64,000 nucleotides of DNA from UMGS692 sp963653425 (lineage in GTDB: Bacteria; Bacillota; Clostridia; Christensenellales; CAG-314), in contig CAVJWC010000007.1 of assembly GCA_963653425.1 (NCBI GenBank), forward strand, positions 1 to 64,000. Reading direction: 5' to 3'. This document shows, piece by piece, positions 16,220 to 25,591 of this stretch. The notes under the pieces are model-generated. The model saw only the letters and a list, made by a program, of their open reading frames with translations, made no database searches and was not told where the DNA came from. The first letter of the stretch is position 1. Each line of letters begins with the position of its first letter. A program made the translations under genes and the position numbers.

Positions 16220-18181
16220 ATGACAATGGATTACGATATAATCGTTATCGGGGCAGGTCACGCAGGCTGTGAAGCAGGACTTGCCACCGCAAGAACAGGC
16301 AAAAAAACGCTTATGCTGGCGACGGGGCTGGACACCGTCGCTTTTTGCGCCTGCAATCCGAGTATCGGCGGAACGGCAAAAGGTCAGATAGTCAAGGATA
16401 TAGACGCTTTGGGCGGAGAAATGGGAATAAACGCGGATAAGTGTCTTTTCCAGCTCAGAATGCTTAACAGAGGAAAGGGAGCCGCGGTTTATAGTCCGAG
16501 AGCGCAGGTTGACAAGCAAAAATACCACGCCGAAATGAAGAAAACGCTGGAAAATACGGAAAATCTCTTTCTTCGTCAGGGAGAAGCCACCGATATAACG
16601 CCTATAGAAGGCGGATACGAAGTCGCAACTGCGGTAGGACTTAATTATACGGCAAAAGCCGTGGTTGTTGCGTCGGGCGTCTATCTTAAAAGCAGGATAA
16701 TTATAGGCGAATACGAGAGAAACGTCGGCCCCAACGGCTTTATGTCCGCAAATCGGCTCAGTGCTTCTCTCGAAAAACTCGGATTCGGACTCAGACGTTT
16801 CAAAACGGGAACGCCCGCGAGAGTTTCGGGCAGGAGTCTTGACTTTTCCAAGATGGAAGTTCAGTTCGGAGAACCCGATATGCTTCCGTTTTCGGCGATG
16901 AGCGGTAGCGTGGACGCCGACGGAGCAAAGTGCTATCTGACTTACAGTACGGAAGAAACCAAGAAAATCATTCTCGAAAACAAAGACCGCGCGCCCATAT
17001 ACAGCGGAGCGATAAACGGCGTAGGTCCGAGGTACTGCCCGTCGATAGAAGACAAGGTAGTGAGGTTTTCCGACAAGGAAAGACATCAGATTTTCCTCGA
17101 ACCCGAAGATTCGGACGGGGACGAATGGTACGTTCAGGGCGTAAGTTCGTCCATGCCGGCGGAAATTCAGTACGAGATTTACAAAAGCATAACGGGGCTT
17201 GAAAACGTCCGTATAATGCGCGACGCTTACGCCATAGAATACGATTGCATAGATCCGCTTACGCTTACCCCCGCGCTTATGAGCAAGGACCACCGAGGCT
17301 TGTTTTTTGCGGGACAAATCAACGGAACGAGCGGTTACGAAGAAGCTGCCGGACAGGGACTTATAGCGGGAATAAACGCTTCTCTTTATCTCGACGGGGA
17401 ACCGCCCGTGGTTCTCAGAAGAGATCAGAGCTATATAGGCGTGCTTATCGACGACATAACGACCAAAGGCACGGACGAACCTTACAGAATGATGACGGGA
17501 AGAGCCGAATACAGACTTATTCTTCGTCAGGACAACGCGGACACCCGTCTTACCGAACTGGGCAGAAGCGTCGGTCTGGTAACGGACGAAAGGTACGAAA
17601 AGTTCCTTCGCAAACAGGAGGACAAAAAGAAGCTCGGAAAGCTTCTTTCTCATACCGTTCCGCCTGCCGAAGCCCGGCCTTTTATGGAAAAGTTCGGCGA
17701 AAGTTGCCCCGTAAACGGCATAAGTTACGCGAATATGCTTAAGCGCAGGAATATAAGCATTTTCGATATTGCGGAATATTTCGGAGTTTTCGGAGATATT
17801 GACAAGAGCGCGCTTATAGAAACCGAAACGGACGTGCGTTACGAAGGCTATATAGGCGACAGTCTCAAAGAAATAGAGCGCAACCTCGCTCTCGAAAACA
17901 AAATGCTTCCCAGTGATACGGATTACTCGTCCATAAGCGGACTGAGACTGGAAGCTCGGCAGAAACTCAATAAAATACGTCCTCTCAGCGTAGGACAGGC
18001 GTCGAGAATTTCGGGCGTAAGTCCCGCCGACGTCAATACGCTTATAATCTGGCTGGCTCTGAGAAACGGAAAGGCTGGCGAGCAGAGTAAAACTCACGGT
18101 ACCAGCGAAGAAAACGCGGAAGGAAAAGAAGACGGGCGAATTTTAACCGAGGCGTCCCGTAAAGAGGATAAAAAAAGTTGA
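16220..18181 (+). CDS. mnmG: tRNA U34 carboxymethylaminomethyl modification enzyme MnmG
   Basis: FAD-dependent protein that works with MnmE to make cmnm5U34 in tRNAs. It has the FAD motif VIGAGHAGCEAG at the start and the family signatures CNPSIGGTAKGQIVKDIDALGG and AGQINGTSGYEEAAGQG. ATG at 16220 or 16226 (or TTG at 16214) are possible starts; no good Shine-Dalgarno is visible, so the start is uncertain. After the normal end the protein carries a polar, charged tail of about 35 residues. Its stop codon overlaps the rpmH promoter. MnmE, often adjacent, is not in the window. Confidence 0.95.
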   Translation: MTMDYDIIVIGAGHAGCEAGLATARTGKKTLMLATGLDTVAFCACNPSIGGTAKGQIVKDIDALGGEMGINADKCLFQLRMLNRGKGAAVYSPRAQVDKQKYHAEMKKTLENTENLFLRQGEATDITPIEGGYEVATAVGLNYTAKAVVVASGVYLKSRIIIGEYERNVGPNGFMSANRLSASLEKLGFGLRRFKTGTPARVSGRSLDFSKMEVQFGEPDMLPFSAMSGSVDADGAKCYLTYSTEETKKIILENKDRAPIYSGAINGVGPRYCPSIEDKVVRFSDKERHQIFLEPEDSDGDEWYVQGVSSSMPAEIQYEIYKSITGLENVRIMRDAYAIEYDCIDPLTLTPALMSKDHRGLFFAGQINGTSGYEEAAGQGLIAGINASLYLDGEPPVVLRRDQSYIGVLIDDITTKGTDEPYRMMTGRAEYRLILRQDNADTRLTELGRSVGLVTDERYEKFLRKQEDKKKLGKLLSHTVPPAEARPFMEKFGESCPVNGISYANMLKRRNISIFDIAEYFGVFGDIDKSALIETETDVRYEGYIGDSLKEIERNLALENKMLPSDTDYSSISGLRLEARQKLNKIRPLSVGQASRISGVSPADVNTLIIWLALRNGKAGEQSKTHGTSEENAEGKEDGRILTEASRKEDKKS

Positions 18182-18206
18182 CAGCAATCTTTTTTTAATG
18201 TATAAT
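18178..18206 (+). promoter_or_regulatory. rpmH operon promoter overlapping the mnmG stop
   Basis: TTGACA (18178-18183), 17-bp spacer, TATAAT (18201-18206), a perfect consensus. The -35 box includes the mnmG TGA (18179-18181). Confidence 0.9.
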
Positions 18207-18298
18207 GAATCGATGTAGTCGCGAAAACGACCAAGGTCGTTTTTTGCCCATAAAAACACGTTCGGAAAAGAAGAACGGAAAAGCAAAGGAGTGTAAAA

Positions 18299-18433
18299 AT
18301 GAAACGTACCTATCAACCCAAAAAAAGACAGCGCAGTAAAGTTCACGGATTCCGTCAGCGTATGAAGACCACCGGCGGCAGAAACGTTATCAAACGTCGC
18401 AGAAACAAGGGCAGACATAAGCTTTCTGCATAA
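18299..18433 (+). CDS. rpmH: 50S ribosomal protein L34
   Basis: 44-residue, very basic L34 starting MKRTYQPKKRQRSKVHGFR, with the typical MKTTGGRNVIKRRR core. AGGAG lies 7 bp before the ATG. It is the first gene of rpmH-rnpA-yidD-yidC-jag, and rnpA starts 2 bp after its stop. This cluster usually neighbours dnaA and oriC; here mnmG is upstream instead. Confidence 0.98.
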   Translation: MKRTYQPKKRQRSKVHGFRQRMKTTGGRNVIKRRRNKGRHKLSA

Positions 18434-18435
18434 TT

Positions 18436-18810
18436 ATGTCTCTCAGCGGAGCATACAGGCTTAAAAAGAGCTATCAGTTCAATTACGTTTACCGCAAAGG
18501 CAGAACCGTCAGCGACGATCTTCTCGTTCTGCATTACGCAAAAAACAATACCGGCAAACCCAAAGTAGGGCTTTCGGTGTCCAAAAAGTACGGAAAAGCT
18601 ACCGCGCGTAATTTATTCAAGAGAAGAATGAGGTTTGCCTTTGCGACTTTGCTGTCCGTAACCGACGGACAGTACAATTACGTCCTTACGCCCAAGGTAA
18701 AGGCTGCGGAGTGCAGTTACGAAGAACTTTCGCGCTCGCTCGAACAACTTCTTTATAGGGCGGAGAAGGAAAACAGAAATCGCAAAGAACGTTATTCTAC
18801 GGGTGTATAA
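18436..18810 (+). CDS. rnpA: Ribonuclease P protein component
   Basis: 124-residue basic protein that binds RNase P RNA for tRNA 5' maturation. It starts with the family-like LSGAYRLKKSYQFNYVYRKG. The central RNA-binding helix contains KATARNLFKRRMR, the RNR-like signature. It is tightly coupled to rpmH (2-bp gap) and overlaps the start region of yidD. Its RNA partner rnpB was not found in the window. Confidence 0.96.
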   Translation: MSLSGAYRLKKSYQFNYVYRKGRTVSDDLLVLHYAKNNTGKPKVGLSVSKKYGKATARNLFKRRMRFAFATLLSVTDGQYNYVLTPKVKAAECSYEELSRSLEQLLYRAEKENRNRKERYSTGV

Positions 18811-18814
18811 ACCT

Positions 18815-19060
18815 ATGAAAAACTTTGCATTACGGCTTTTGAGATGGTATAAGAAGTACGTCTCACCGCTCAAAGGCAGGCATACGTGTATATTCAGACC
18901 GAGCTGTTCGGTGTATGCCATGGAAGCAGTAAGCAGTTTCGGGTTCGTTAAAGGAGTTTTTTTAACGGCGAAGAGACTTTTGAGATGTGTCCCTTGGGGA
19001 AAAGGCGGACTCGATCCCGTTCCTCATAATTTCAGAGGAGATATTAAATGGATATTATAG
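18815..19060 (+). CDS. yidD: Membrane protein insertion efficiency factor YidD
   Basis: 81-residue family member starting MKNFALRLLRWYKKYVSPLKG, with the signature CIFRPSCSVYAMEA and LLRCVPWGKGGLDPVP. YidD is a small amphipathic protein that helps YidC-dependent membrane insertion. The ATG at 18815 was chosen over an in-frame GTG at 18803 that overlaps the rnpA stop. It overlaps the yidC start by 13 bp. Confidence 0.95.
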   Translation: MKNFALRLLRWYKKYVSPLKGRHTCIFRPSCSVYAMEAVSSFGFVKGVFLTAKRLLRCVPWGKGGLDPVPHNFRGDIKWIL

Positions 19061-20238
19061 GTTCCATTTCGCAGAGTTTATCCGATATTCATTTCATCGG
19101 TCAGTTCGTAGGCTGGATTCACGGTCTGGTCAACGATTACGGCTTGACCGTAATTTTGTTTACGCTTTTTCTGAAACTTTTAACGTTGCCGTTGGATTTC
19201 TGGTCAAGACTCAGCATGAAGAAAACGTCGGCTGCGCAGAAGAGGCTCAAACCTTATATCGAAGATATAGATAAGAAGTATCCCGACAATCCGCAGAAAG
19301 CCAATATGGAAAAACAGGCTCTCTTCAAGAAGTATAACATCAAAGTCGCCGGCGGATGTCTTCCGCTCATCGTTACGATGGTTATATTCATCTTTATGTT
19401 TCAGGGACTGAGCGCGTATTCGTCTTACAGCGGAAATATGCTGTATAATAAGCTTGCCGCAAGTTACAACAAGGCTTATAACGAAAGCTACGCCTACGAA
19501 CAGAGAGTTTCTGACGAAGAGATATTAAAGGGTATCAAAGAGCAGATCGGTCAGCTTGAAACGATAGAGCAGAACGGAGCTTTGACGGAAGAAGAGCAGG
19601 CAAGACTTACCGAGCTTAAAACTCAGTACGAAAACACGCTTGCCGAAGTCGGCATTAAAGAAAAAACGGCGGGAGACGCGGGAGCAAAAGCCGCGGCGGA
19701 TACTTTCGATAAAGAAAGAGAAGGTTTCCTCTGGATAAAGAATATTTACCGTCCCGACACGAGCGCGCAGGTTTTCGCGAAATACGAGGAAGCCGCAGGT
19801 AAAGGCGCGGGCAGTCAGGGTATAGACAAGAACAAAGTTTCCAAAGAAGACTACGACCTTATTTATAACGCGGTTATGACCAGCGAAGCGGGTAAAGGTT
19901 ACACCAACAATCACTGGAACGGTCTTTTCATTCTTCCCGTACTTTCCATAGGTCTTTCTTTCCTGTCCACTTTCATAGGACAGAAAGCCAACAAAGTCAA
20001 AGGCGCGGTAGAAGATCCGCAGATGGAAAAGAGCAATAAGATTATGATGTTTATGATGCCTCTTATCTACGCGTTCTTCGTATTCCAGTACACCTCCGCG
20101 TTCTCGGTTTATATGGTATGTTCGGCTTTGTTCTCGATACTGACGGGCTTTATAATCAATCCTATAACGGACAAGAAGGCAGAAGCTGCGGTAGCCGCGC
20201 AGTTCGATTCGAATAAGCCTTCTTACATGAGAAAATAA
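19048..20238 (+). CDS. yidC: YidC/Oxa1 membrane insertase with long external insertion
   Basis: 396-residue insertase. Hydrophobic segments lie at about 30-52, 103-125, 291-311 and 332-370, with a cytoplasmic helical hairpin (about 55-98) after the first. K43 in FLKLLTLPLD occupies the place of the conserved groove arginine of SpoIIIJ-type proteins. Between the second and third membrane regions is an extra, charged, helix-prone segment of over 100 residues (about 128-225) before FLWIKNIYRPD, predicted outside. No N-terminal lipobox is seen. AGAGGAG sets the ATG. It lies in the rnpA-yidD-yidC-jag operon. Confidence 0.94.
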   Translation: MDIIGSISQSLSDIHFIGQFVGWIHGLVNDYGLTVILFTLFLKLLTLPLDFWSRLSMKKTSAAQKRLKPYIEDIDKKYPDNPQKANMEKQALFKKYNIKVAGGCLPLIVTMVIFIFMFQGLSAYSSYSGNMLYNKLAASYNKAYNESYAYEQRVSDEEILKGIKEQIGQLETIEQNGALTEEEQARLTELKTQYENTLAEVGIKEKTAGDAGAKAAADTFDKEREGFLWIKNIYRPDTSAQVFAKYEEAAGKGAGSQGIDKNKVSKEDYDLIYNAVMTSEAGKGYTNNHWNGLFILPVLSIGLSFLSTFIGQKANKVKGAVEDPQMEKSNKIMMFMMPLIYAFFVFQYTSAFSVYMVCSALFSILTGFIINPITDKKAEAAVAAQFDSNKPSYMRK

Positions 20239-20281
20239 CTTAATCGGACGGCGTTCGCGCCGTTGTGACGAGGAGTAATAA

Positions 20282-21148
20282 ATGGTAAAAAGTGTCGAAG
20301 TCAGCGGAAAGTCACTTGACGCCGCTATAGAAAAGGGACTTAAAGAACTCGGTCTCGAATCCAAAGAACAGGTAGACGTTCAGATTCTTAAAGACAACGG
20401 TTTCCTTTTCAACAAGTATAAAATCATCGTATCGCAAAAACAGTCCGAAGGCGAAAAAGCTACGGAATTCGTGGAAAAACTGCTCGAAAAGATGGGCTTC
20501 AATTTCGTGGTCGAAACGGAAGAAACCGACGAAGCCGTAAAACTCAATCTTATAGGAACGGACAGCGCGTCGGTTATAGGTTACAGAGGCGAAGTTCTCG
20601 ACGCCGTTCAGTATCTTGCGTCGCTCGTCGTTAACCGCGATAAAGAAACCTACAAGAGACTCACGATAGATACCGAAGGATACCGTCAGAAACGTGCGGA
20701 AACTCTCGTTCAGCTGGCGAAAAACCTTGAAAGCAAAGTAAAGAGAACGGGCAGAACTGTTAAGCTCGAACCCATGAATCCCTATGAAAGAAGAATCATT
20801 CATTCGGCTCTTCAGGACAGCGAATTCGTAACCACCGTAAGCGAAGGCGTAAGCCCGCAGAGATACGTTACGATAGTTCCCAAGCCGGGCGTAAGACGCG
20901 AAAACAAGAAACCTTCGGGACAGGGTAAGTCTTCCAGAACGGGATTTAACGGCGGTAACGCAAACGGCAAGGACAGAAAGCCCCGTACCGAACGCGCGCC
21001 CAGGCAGAATAAGGAAGTAAAACCGCAGGAAACGCAGGAAGTTAAAGAAGAACCTCAGGTTCAGTCCCAGACTACCAAGTCTTCCATGAACTTCGCTTAT
21101 TCCAGCGAAAAGAAGCGCAGAAAATCTCCCATAGGCAATATGCACTAA
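20282..21148 (+). CDS. jag: RNA-binding protein Jag/KhpB
   Basis: 288 residues. A Jag-N domain (about 1-55) is followed by a KH domain (about 75-150) and an R3H domain with PMNPYERRIIHSALQD (about 163-180). A tail of about 75 residues is low-complexity and rich in Lys, Gln, Pro and Asn. KhpB binds RNA, usually with KhpA, and affects cell division and envelope in Gram-positives. GAGGAG lies before the ATG. It is the last gene of the operon, with a terminator at 21177. Confidence 0.93.
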   Translation: MVKSVEVSGKSLDAAIEKGLKELGLESKEQVDVQILKDNGFLFNKYKIIVSQKQSEGEKATEFVEKLLEKMGFNFVVETEETDEAVKLNLIGTDSASVIGYRGEVLDAVQYLASLVVNRDKETYKRLTIDTEGYRQKRAETLVQLAKNLESKVKRTGRTVKLEPMNPYERRIIHSALQDSEFVTTVSEGVSPQRYVTIVPKPGVRRENKKPSGQGKSSRTGFNGGNANGKDRKPRTERAPRQNKEVKPQETQEVKEEPQVQSQTTKSSMNFAYSSEKKRRKSPIGNMH

Positions 21149-21176
21149 GTCGGTTAATTAAAAACAAACACGGTAT

Positions 21177-21210
21177 AAAAGCTCGGAAAACACATTCCCG
21201 GGCTTTTTCT
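21177..21210 (+). terminator. Terminator after jag
   Basis: AAAAGCTCGG and CCGGGCTTTTT pair around a 10-nt loop and a T run follows. The 21211-21442 gap beyond it is T-rich, with no gene seen. Confidence 0.8.
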
Positions 21211-21442
21211 TTTGGTTGAGTTTACGGTGTGAGCGTTTTTAAGTTGGCTCGTTTTGTGTTGCCTTTTGTTTTTTAACGCTCGATTGTGCCTTAAATTGGG
21301 TTAATCGGACGCTCAGCGTCTTTTCGTTTATCGGTTAAACTCCTTGCTTTTTATGACTTTTTTCAAACTCTCTGTGCGTTTTGTTTTTTTCAAACTCAAA
21401 GCGCGTTTTCGGCGGTTTTGTGCGTTAAGTTTTTCGTGCGTT

Positions 21443-22054
21443 TTAGGCTGTGGTATTCGGTTGACGCTTGGGCTGAGAAAGAGGGCGGAAAGCTTTTTTT
21501 CCGAGAAGAAGCTTTACCGCGGATATTCCTATAATCGTAACCGACAGCGACACTATGAAGTTGGGAAGAACTATATCGGCGGGGACTACGGCTCCTGCGG
21601 AAGCCCGCATTCCTATGACCGTCGCAGGTACGAGCGAAAGTCCGCAGGCGTTTATCACGAACAGCATAATCATAGGATAGGTCGCGCAGTCGGAGTTATT
21701 GGATAAATCCATTTCTTTTATGGCTCCGACGGCTGCCGGAGTGGCTCCGCCCGAAAGTCCCGAAAGGTTTGCCGCTATTGACAGGGTAACGAGGTCGGCT
21801 GCTTTGTCGGAAACTTCGCCGAAGAGCTTTTTTACGGGCTTTTTAAGAATTCCCGACAGCGCTTTTATAACGCCGGCGTCTTCCGCCGTTTTTATAATTC
21901 CGCACCACACGCAGTTAAGAGCGGTAAGGCGCAGACAGAAATCCAGAGCTTCCCGTCCGCTCCCTAAAAGAACGGTAATTACCTGACCGCCCTGACCTTT
22001 TGTTATCATAAGAATAATGGAAAGAACGGTTATTACGCACCATATTATATTCAT
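21443..22054 (-). CDS. SpmA-like nucleoside-recognition (Gate) domain membrane protein
   Basis: 203-residue membrane protein on the minus strand, convergent with jag. It starts MNIIWCVITVLSIILM and shows the Gate-domain pattern of spore maturation protein A: ALNCVWCGIIKTAEDAGVIKAL, then NLSGLSGGATPAAVGAIKEM and CGLSLVPATVIGMRASAG. AAGGAG on the minus strand, 7 bp before 22054, favours this start over a longer frame. In spore formers SpmA works with SpmB in core dehydration; spmB is not adjacent, so the role here is inferred. Confidence 0.78.
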   Translation of the reverse strand: MNIIWCVITVLSIILMITKGQGGQVITVLLGSGREALDFCLRLTALNCVWCGIIKTAEDAGVIKALSGILKKPVKKLFGEVSDKAADLVTLSIAANLSGLSGGATPAAVGAIKEMDLSNNSDCATYPMIMLFVINACGLSLVPATVIGMRASAGAVVPADIVLPNFIVSLSVTIIGISAVKLLLGKKAFRPLSQPKRQPNTTA

Positions 22055-22090
22055 TTTTTCTCCTTTTTTAAGGGAAGAACGATTTTGCGC

Positions 22091-22119
22091 TTGACTTTTT
22101 TTCATTCTTATGTTATTCT
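22091..22119 (+). promoter_or_regulatory. Likely promoter for metG
   Basis: TTGACT (22091-22096), 17-bp spacer, TATTCT (22114-22119), about 60 bp before the start. No T-box leader fits in this short space. Confidence 0.6.
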
Positions 22120-22180
22120 CAATAATCAGCGATTATAACTTGATTTATAACTGATTTACAGCTAAGGAGGATTGTTTTTG

Positions 22181-24163
22181 ATGGAAAAATCCAAATATTA
22201 TATAACCACGCCTATCTATTATCCGAGCGGAAAATGGCACATAGGAACGTGCTATACCACCGTTATATGCGACGCTCTCGCTCAGTTCAAGAGAATGGAA
22301 GGAAGAGACGTTTTCTTCCTTACGGGAACGGACGAACACGGACAGAAGATGGAGAATATTGCCCGCGAAGCAGGAGTTGCACCCAAGGAAATCGCAGACA
22401 AGCGCGTTGCGGAACTTCAGGAACTCTGGAAAATTCTCGGAATAAGATACGACGATTTTATAAGAACCACCGACAAGCGCCACGAAGAAACCGTGCAGAA
22501 GATATTTACGAAGCTTTACGAACAGGGAGATATTTATAAGTCCGAGTACGAAGGCTGGTACTGCACGCCCTGCGAAAGTTTCTGGACGGACAGTCAGCTT
22601 GCGGACGGAAAATGTCCCGACTGCGGAAGAGAAGTAAAGAAAGAGAAAGAATCGTGTTACTTCTTCCGCCTCAGTAAATATCAGAAACGTCTCGAAGAGC
22701 TTTACGAAACCCACCCCGAGTTTCTTCAGCCTACGGCAAGAGTAAACGAAATGCTCAATAACTTCATTCGTCCGGGACTTACCGACCTTGCCGTTACGAG
22801 AAAGAACGTAAAATGGGGGATTCCCGTTCCTTTCGACAACGAGCATACCATCTACGTGTGGGTAGACGCGCTTGCGAACTATCTGTCGGCTTTGGGTTAC
22901 GGAACGGATCACGACGAACTTTACAGAAAGTTCTGGCCCGCGGACATTCATATGGTAGGCAAGGAAATCGTTCGTTTCCACGCGATAATCTGGCCGGCTT
23001 TACTGATGGCTCTGGATTTGCCTCTTCCCAAGGAAATTTACGGTCACGGCTGGCTTCTTATAAACGGCGACAAGCTCAGTAAGAGCAAAGGCAACACTCT
23101 TCTTGCCGATCCTTATATGCTTTCGGAAAGATACGGAGTAGATCCTCTCAGATACTTCATTTTAAGAGAAGTACCCTTCGGAAAGGACGGAGTATTCACG
23201 CCCGAAAGTTTCGTTACGCGCTACAACAGCGACCTTTGCAACGACCTCGGCAACCTCGTCAGCAGAACTACCGCTATGATAGTTCAGTATTTCGGAGGAA
23301 CTTTGCCCGCGCCTGACGCAAAGACCGAACTCGACGAAGAACTTATTTCCGTTGCAAACGGAGCTTTCGCAAAAGTCAGGGACGCAATGGACAGACTGTC
23401 CGTTTCGGACGCGCTGGAAGAAATATTCAAAGTCGTTCAGCGTTCAAACAAGTATATAGACGAAACCATGCCTTGGGTGCTTGCAAAGACCGAAGGCGGA
23501 AAGGAAAGACTGGCTTCCGTTCTTTATAACCTCACCGAATGCATAAGAATAGCAGGTCTGCTTATTGCGCCCTTCCTGCCCGAAACGGGAAATAAGATCT
23601 TTAATGCTCTTGGTATTGAAAAAGTACCCGATAACTTCGAAACCGCTCGTTTCGGCGTAATGCAACCCGGCGCTCACATAGAAAAATGTCCGCCTCTCTT
23701 CGTTCGTTGCGACGTAAAGAAAGAAGTTGCCGCCATAGAAGAGTACGCCGCAAAAGAAGGCGCTAAAAACGCCAAGAAGACGGAAGGTTGCGAACCCTGC
23801 AGGAAAGAAGAAAAGCAGGAAGAAAAGAAAGAAGAAAAGGGCGAGATTACGATAGACGACTTTATGAAAATCGATCTCGTGACGGCTCTCGTTAAAACTG
23901 CCGAAAAGGTGGAAAAGAAAGACAAACTTCTTAAAATCACTTTGGACGTGGGCGGAGAAGAAAGAACGGTCGTTTCGGGCATAGCTCAGCATTATAAGCC
24001 CGAAGAACTCGTAGGTAAAACCGTCGTTCTCGTGAAAAACCTCAAACCCGCAAAACTCGGCGGAGTTATGAGTCAGGGTATGATTCTCTGCGCCGACGCG
24101 GACGGCAAGGTAGTATTCGTTACGCCCGAAAAGTCCGTCGAAAGCGGAAGGACGGTAAGATGA
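22181..24163 (+). CDS. metG: Methionyl-tRNA synthetase
   Basis: 660-residue class I synthetase. HIG at residues 20-22 and KLSKS at 298-302 bind ATP. A zinc-knuckle with CTPCESF and CPDCG lies near residues 125-150. The last 110 residues (from about ITIDDFMKIDL) are a C-terminal EMAP/Trbp111-like tRNA-binding domain that also dimerises the enzyme, joined by a charged Glu/Lys linker. AAGGAGG at 22164-22170 fits the ATG at 22181 better than an in-frame TTG at 22172. The tatD start overlaps its stop by 4 bp. Confidence 0.97.
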   Translation: MEKSKYYITTPIYYPSGKWHIGTCYTTVICDALAQFKRMEGRDVFFLTGTDEHGQKMENIAREAGVAPKEIADKRVAELQELWKILGIRYDDFIRTTDKRHEETVQKIFTKLYEQGDIYKSEYEGWYCTPCESFWTDSQLADGKCPDCGREVKKEKESCYFFRLSKYQKRLEELYETHPEFLQPTARVNEMLNNFIRPGLTDLAVTRKNVKWGIPVPFDNEHTIYVWVDALANYLSALGYGTDHDELYRKFWPADIHMVGKEIVRFHAIIWPALLMALDLPLPKEIYGHGWLLINGDKLSKSKGNTLLADPYMLSERYGVDPLRYFILREVPFGKDGVFTPESFVTRYNSDLCNDLGNLVSRTTAMIVQYFGGTLPAPDAKTELDEELISVANGAFAKVRDAMDRLSVSDALEEIFKVVQRSNKYIDETMPWVLAKTEGGKERLASVLYNLTECIRIAGLLIAPFLPETGNKIFNALGIEKVPDNFETARFGVMQPGAHIEKCPPLFVRCDVKKEVAAIEEYAAKEGAKNAKKTEGCEPCRKEEKQEEKKEEKGEITIDDFMKIDLVTALVKTAEKVEKKDKLLKITLDVGGEERTVVSGIAQHYKPEELVGKTVVLVKNLKPAKLGGVMSQGMILCADADGKVVFVTPEKSVESGRTVR

Positions 24164-24927
24164 TAGACGCGCACTGTCATCTTGACGACGAAAGGTACGA
24201 CGGAGAAAGAGAAGAACTTATAGCTTCTCTTAAAAGCGACGGCTTGGAACTCGTTATAAACAATTCGAGTAACTTTTCGACGGTGAAGTCCACTTTCGAA
24301 CTTGCGACCAAATACCCGATTATTTACGGAGCGTTGGGCTGTCACCCCAACGAAGCCTGCTGGTACGACGAGGAATTCGAGAAGACCGTAGCGCGACTTT
24401 CCGAGAACGAAAAGATAGTCGCGATAGGCGAAATCGGTTTGGACTACCATTACGACACGCCCGACAGAGACACGCAGAAGAAAGTCTTCGTCCGTCAGCT
24501 TGCTCTTGCCGACGAACTTAAACTTCCCGTAGTCCTTCACGTGAGGGACGCTTACGGCGACGCCTACGAAATTCTCAAAGCCAACGCAAACAAGCTCCGT
24601 CACGGCGGAGAACTTCATTGTTACAGCGGTTCTGCGGAAATGGTAAAGCGTTTTTCGGAATTCGACCTTTATTTTGCTTTCGGCGGTTCGATTACTTACA
24701 AGAACGCAAATAAGGACGAAGTTATAAAAGCCGTTCCCGAAAACAGACTTCTCAGCGAAACCGACTGCCCCTACCTTGCTCCCGTACCTATGAGAGGAAA
24801 GACCAATTATCCGAGGTACGTAAGGTTTGCTTTGGAGAAGATGGCGGAAATTCTCGGAAAGACCTTCGAAGAGACGGAAACGATTACGTCCGTAAACGCA
24901 AAAAGACTTTTCGGAATAAACGGGTAA
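24160..24927 (+). CDS. tatD: TatD-family metal-dependent DNase
   Basis: 255-residue TIM-barrel hydrolase. Metal ligands are visible as H5 and H7 in IDAHCHLD, E in AIGEIGLDYH, H in LPVVLHVRDA and H in ELHCYSG, with SETDCPYL near the end. These are the TatD/YcfH signatures. The ATGA overlap with metG shows translational coupling. The TatD-linked radical SAM gene follows by 73 bp. Confidence 0.95.
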   Translation: MIDAHCHLDDERYDGEREELIASLKSDGLELVINNSSNFSTVKSTFELATKYPIIYGALGCHPNEACWYDEEFEKTVARLSENEKIVAIGEIGLDYHYDTPDRDTQKKVFVRQLALADELKLPVVLHVRDAYGDAYEILKANANKLRHGGELHCYSGSAEMVKRFSEFDLYFAFGGSITYKNANKDEVIKAVPENRLLSETDCPYLAPVPMRGKTNYPRYVRFALEKMAEILGKTFEETETITSVNAKRLFGING

Positions 24928-25000
24928 CTCAATTGCGCGAAAGGGCGCAAAAACGATTTGAATTATATTTGTTGCGGCTGAGCCGCGAGGAAGTGCATAT

Positions 25001-25591
25001 ATGAACACGTACGTATATAAGGCTTACGGAAACCTTTATATCAACTTAACCAACAAATGCTCCAACAGTTGCGATTTCTGTATAAGAAACGGACACGACG
25101 GAATAGAAGATCAGCCTCTCTGGCTGGACAAAGAACCCACTGCGGAAGACGTTATAAAGGCTTTACCGCAGGATTTCAGTCCCTTTAAGTCGGTCGTTTT
25201 CTGCGGATTCGGCGAACCCACCGAAAGACTCGACGTTATGCTCGAAGTAGCCAAGTTCCTGAAGAGTAAAGGAGTTATCACGAGACTTAACACCAACGGT
25301 CAGAGCGACAGAATCAACGGAAAGCCCACGGCTCCTCTTATGAAAGGACTTATCGACTATATAAACGTAAGTCTCAACGCTTCGGATAAGGAAAAATATC
25401 AGGCTATCTGTCACAGTCAGTTCGGCGATCAGGCTTTTGACGATATGCTTGCCTTTGCGGTATCGGCTAAGGAAAACGGCATTAAAGTCAATTTCAGCGT
25501 AGTCGACGTTATAGGAGAAGAAGAAATAGAAGCCTGCCGTAAAGTCTGCGATAAGCTGGGTATCCCTTTGAGAGTAAGAGCTTTCGAGTAA
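25001..25591 (+). CDS. TatD family-associated radical SAM protein
   Basis: 196-residue radical SAM enzyme. The 4Fe-4S ligands C20, C24 and C27 (CSNSCDFC) are near the N terminus, and GFGEPTERLDVMLEV supplies the SAM-contacting GEP segment. It is shorter than most radical SAM proteins. The known TatD-linked radical SAM family is encoded next to tatD, as here, and its reaction is unknown. The start was set by a GAGG-type site before 25001. Confidence 0.88.
   Translation: MNTYVYKAYGNLYINLTNKCSNSCDFCIRNGHDGIEDQPLWLDKEPTAEDVIKALPQDFSPFKSVVFCGFGEPTERLDVMLEVAKFLKSKGVITRLNTNGQSDRINGKPTAPLMKGLIDYINVSLNASDKEKYQAICHSQFGDQAFDDMLAFAVSAKENGIKVNFSVVDVIGEEEIEACRKVCDKLGIPLRVRAFE

Noticed and set aside
15665..18097. 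810-codon antisense open frame across the FGGY kinase and mnmG genes
   Set aside because: It spans two convincing genes in full, its product has no family pattern, and no start signal is seen.
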